The translations under genes and the position numbers were made by a program. Below, in pieces: positions 61,373-64,000 of a stretch of DNA of 64,000 nucleotides (the first letter of the stretch is position 1; each line of letters starts with the position of its first letter). The stretch covers positions 99,747,707 through 99,811,706 of the forward strand of contig CM077159.1 in the NCBI GenBank assembly GCA_039583875.1, written 5' to 3'. Source of the DNA: Platanthera guangdongensis. Its lineage: Eukaryota > Streptophyta > Magnoliopsida > Asparagales > Orchidaceae. The notes under the pieces were generated by a model that saw only the letters and a program-made list of their open reading frames with translations, was not told the DNA's origin and did not search any database.

Positions 61373-64000
61373 TGTAAGACCCCCTTTTTTTTCCTTTTTG
61401 GACACCGGGGTCTTAGGCCCAGAACCGCCGTTTTGCAGTGACTTCTTCACGCCCTGAAGAGTCATCACCACAAAGCGCCGATTCTTCCGGCCATTTCGAT
61501 CACAGAAAAGTAGCACAAGAAGTAAATGTAAACTATCAGTCCACAGAGAATCACATGTCATAATAAATATAACTCCACGAAGGGAGTGTCCACAAAAATA
61601 AAACATCAAAGTAGCAAAAATGGGCTTATGCCCGGTACATCAAATCCTCACTACAAAAGGTCACTCATGCGGAAGCAGAAAGACTACTCAAGGTCGAGAC
61701 TCACGGTCCCGGCTGTGTGAACTCCGGAGCTAGACTACCCCACCTCCAAGCGCACCGGTCTCTGGGGCTGCTCCTCCATGCTGGTCTCCACGATCCCCTA
61801 AATGATGCGGTTCGAAAACCGTTAGTCTAAAAGACTAAGTCCTATCATCCCCCGCCCCTTCCCCCACGGCTCCTAGGCACCGAGCGGAGAGGAAGAAAGG
61901 GGAGGACTTGAAGGTGGAGAATATCAAAAGTAGATGGCAGCGGTCCTATTCTAGCAAGTTCTATAGCATATAAAGACAATAAGCTGAAATATGAAATGTA
62001 ACCTTTACTTATGTGAAAACACATAAGCCAAGGGGTCTTCTGCAAGGCTCCCATCGTATAAAAAGTCTCATACTGATTTATACGTTGGGGTGTCGGTGAT
62101 CAAACAGCAGTAACTATATATATCAAAATTAACCTTAATTTATAAACTTGCCCACACAAGGTTATAGACCAAGGGGTCGTGTAGCAGGTCCTAAAGTATA
62201 AGCGTCCCATTCCACTTATACTTTAGGTGTCAAGGTTAAAGGTAACGAATATGCTATGACATGCAAGTGGGTACGATGGACATGCAAGTGCAACACACAC
62301 ACCCGACTCTGTGCACACAGACCTTTAGTTCCCCCTTTTTGGAGTCGTAACCTCCCAGGATACCTCCGTAGTGGCAGACGGAAGCGGTGGGTTGGGCCTC
62401 GCCCACCTCTAAACCAGTAAAGCACTACCGGTCAGACCTATCGTACGCCTCAACGCTTGGTGCACGAAGCAGACTCCTGCGTACTCTTGCCGGCTAGCGC
62501 ACCGGACTTCTGTTGGCGAAGTGCTAACCACACTTGCCGAGTCAACGTATTGGCGTCGGTGCATCGACCCTCCAATACCGAAGACCCACCACCTTAATTT
62601 CCTTTCCTGTTATGCACATGCAAATTAGCGTAATCAAGAACCGAGCCGAAGCTCCCCGGACCAACACGTCCGTCTCAAACAATCGAGCCGAAGCTCCCCG
62701 GACCCAAAGTCCGCCTTTTAACCATCCGAGCCGAAGCTCCTAGCTAACATCTGGTGCCATCAGTGTTGTGGAATGTGCAACGCTAATTACTAAGTTACTC
62801 TTTTCAGCTTGTTAAAACAGTTTACGTTAACCCAGGACTGCCCCCGGTATTCCCTGTGAAGGGCTCTCAAGGGGCACTAGGAATTGTGTTGGGATTACGT
62901 CCAACGTTCCCTTTCGCAAGGTACTTATTTTATTATTGGTTGATTCCCTTACCCATTATTTTCTCATATTTCGATATGCTAATCCTAGGGTAATTTGACT
63001 CCAACTCTCCTTGGGTAGGACGATCTTTCGTCGGACCCGAACGCCTATAAACCCTAGACAAAACCACACCCTACTCACTCATCTTCCATAGATGCAACCC
63101 CTTCCACTTGTCCTTACAACAAACCATCAAGACCCATCATGCGTGCCCTAATTCACATCCAAATGAAATACTGCAGTTTTGCTATATGCAGACCACTTAA
63201 GCTACATGACCCGTAAAAAGGGAAGTACATGAAATATTCATCCAGTACCCTTATGATAATTATTAGAGGGCTAAAAAGACATTTGAAGCATAAATACAGA
63301 AATCCATAATTTTCCTAATTTGTCTGATAATTAATTTATTTATTCTAGTGTCCCAAAAGGCCCAGGTTTGAACATGAAGTACCATTTTCAGACAAGATAA
63401 TAATCCACTAAATTTATGATAATTACAAAATTCTTAATCAACTCTAAATCCTAAGTCTTCCAATTTTTCAGCAAGGTTTAGGCATTTAAATTTAATTTCA
63501 AAGATGCCCCATAAAAAGTCATTTTAAAAGATTCTATAGTAATAACACCTCCAAAAATTCAGAGAAACTTCAGGGATGATTGTGATGGCCTACAAGTACC
63601 CTAGAAAAAGTTTCATAATTTATCATTTGGAAATAAGGCTATATTTGATTTTCTTATAACTTTCTAATTTAAGGGTTAATGAACAAGGTATGCTAGTCAG
63701 TCATCAAATATTTCCACAAAAATTCTCACATGATAACATTGAGCTAAAAACACTATGCAGAAAGTTTCATGATTTTTCAGTAAGTAATGGGCTCTGGCAA
63801 GAATTATTTAATATGCAATCAAAATAAAGCACTTGTGAAGTAGATGCCCTAAATAGATATCTAAAATTTCTAACAAAATTCATACAAGATTATTATAGCC
63901 TAAAACTAACTCTGCCCATGTTTCATACCCTCTCTATGGGCAGTGAGACCACAATAGCCAAATTATTAATTAGGGCAATACTATTGATTACAAATGAAGT
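61373..64000 (-). mobile_element. Chr 5' LTR, partial (runs off window)
   Basis: It begins (plus strand) TGTAAGACCCCC and aligns base for base with 35111-37738 at roughly 99%. It covers the R/U5 side of the LTR. The U3 with W-box dyads would lie beyond 64000. Gene-free. Confidence 0.9.

Larger units (their letters stand above)
35111..64000 (-). mobile_element. Chr: Tekay/Del-type chromovirus, internally deleted, with SIRE-B inside
   Basis: Minus strand. The 3' LTR is 35111-40371, the internal part is 40372-42564 plus 60543-61372, and the 5' LTR begins at 61373 and runs off the window. PBS is initiator tRNA-Met. The pol tail has a chromodomain-like segment (LVKVLWRNHGQEEHTWEPQD), diagnostic of chromoviruses and of the Tekay type in its wording. 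Protease and RT are missing; gag is fused in frame to RNase H. The LTRs differ at about 8 of the first 640 bp, roughly 1%. SIRE-B lies between 42565 and 60537 with a GATGC target duplication. Confidence 0.9.

Overview
The window is a block of nested LTR retrotransposons from a plant nuclear genome, almost certainly a flowering plant with a large, repeat-rich genome. The evidence is four lineages known from plants: a Ty3/Athila-type element, a Ty3 chromovirus of the Tekay/Del type with a C-terminal chromodomain-like segment, two Ty1/copia elements of the SIRE/Maximus type, and two other copia elements. Primer-binding sites match plant tRNA-Asp or initiator tRNA-Met. I find no host gene, rRNA, tRNA or CRISPR array.

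Layout. (1) 1-3727: a large imperfect inverted duplication (arms about 1.75 kb, centre near 1963) made of the integrase 3' end and 3' flank of an Athila-type element. (2) 3248-about 11500, minus strand: a decayed Athila-type element with gag, protease, RT/RNase H, integrase, tRNA-Asp PBS and a long LTR. (3) 11721-25029, plus: a 5'-truncated copia element (Cop1), split by (4) an 8.37-kb non-autonomous element with three LTRs (TNA, 13759-22129, 5-bp target duplication GTTGC). TNA encodes one 334-aa zinc-knuckle protein. (5) 25030-35110, plus: SIRE-A, which keeps gag and a downstream ORF (ORF3) but has lost most of pol. Its 3' LTR is interrupted at 35111 by (6) a minus-strand Tekay chromovirus (Chr, 35111 to beyond 64000) whose gag is fused in frame to RNase H. 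Chr is interrupted by (7) SIRE-B (42565-60537, target duplication GATGC), which has gag, pol and ORF3. SIRE-B is interrupted by (8) a gag-less copia element (CopC, 53344-58135, target duplication ACTAA).

The nesting order SIRE-A > Chr > SIRE-B > CopC agrees with LTR divergence counted by eye: about 3%, about 1%, about 0.7% (15 substitutions in 2.1 kb) and 0.

The most striking signal is non-coding. Most LTR families here carry an array of short dyad-symmetric words in the promoter-proximal part of the LTR, and each family has its own word. SIRE has GTGTCGACAC (about 30 copies per LTR). TNA has GCGCACGACCA/TGGTCGTGCGC. Athila has GTCACGCCC/GGGCGTGAC upstream and GTCCTACTC/GAGTAGGAC downstream of its TATA box. 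Chr has GTTGAC/GTCAAC. CopC has GACCGCGCGGTC. In both SIRE elements a second GTGTCGACAC array followed by a TATA box lies inside the element, directly upstream of ORF3. This suggests a separate internal promoter for a protein that does not look like an envelope. I propose that arrays plus ORF3 form an element-encoded regulatory or anti-silencing circuit; that part is inference.
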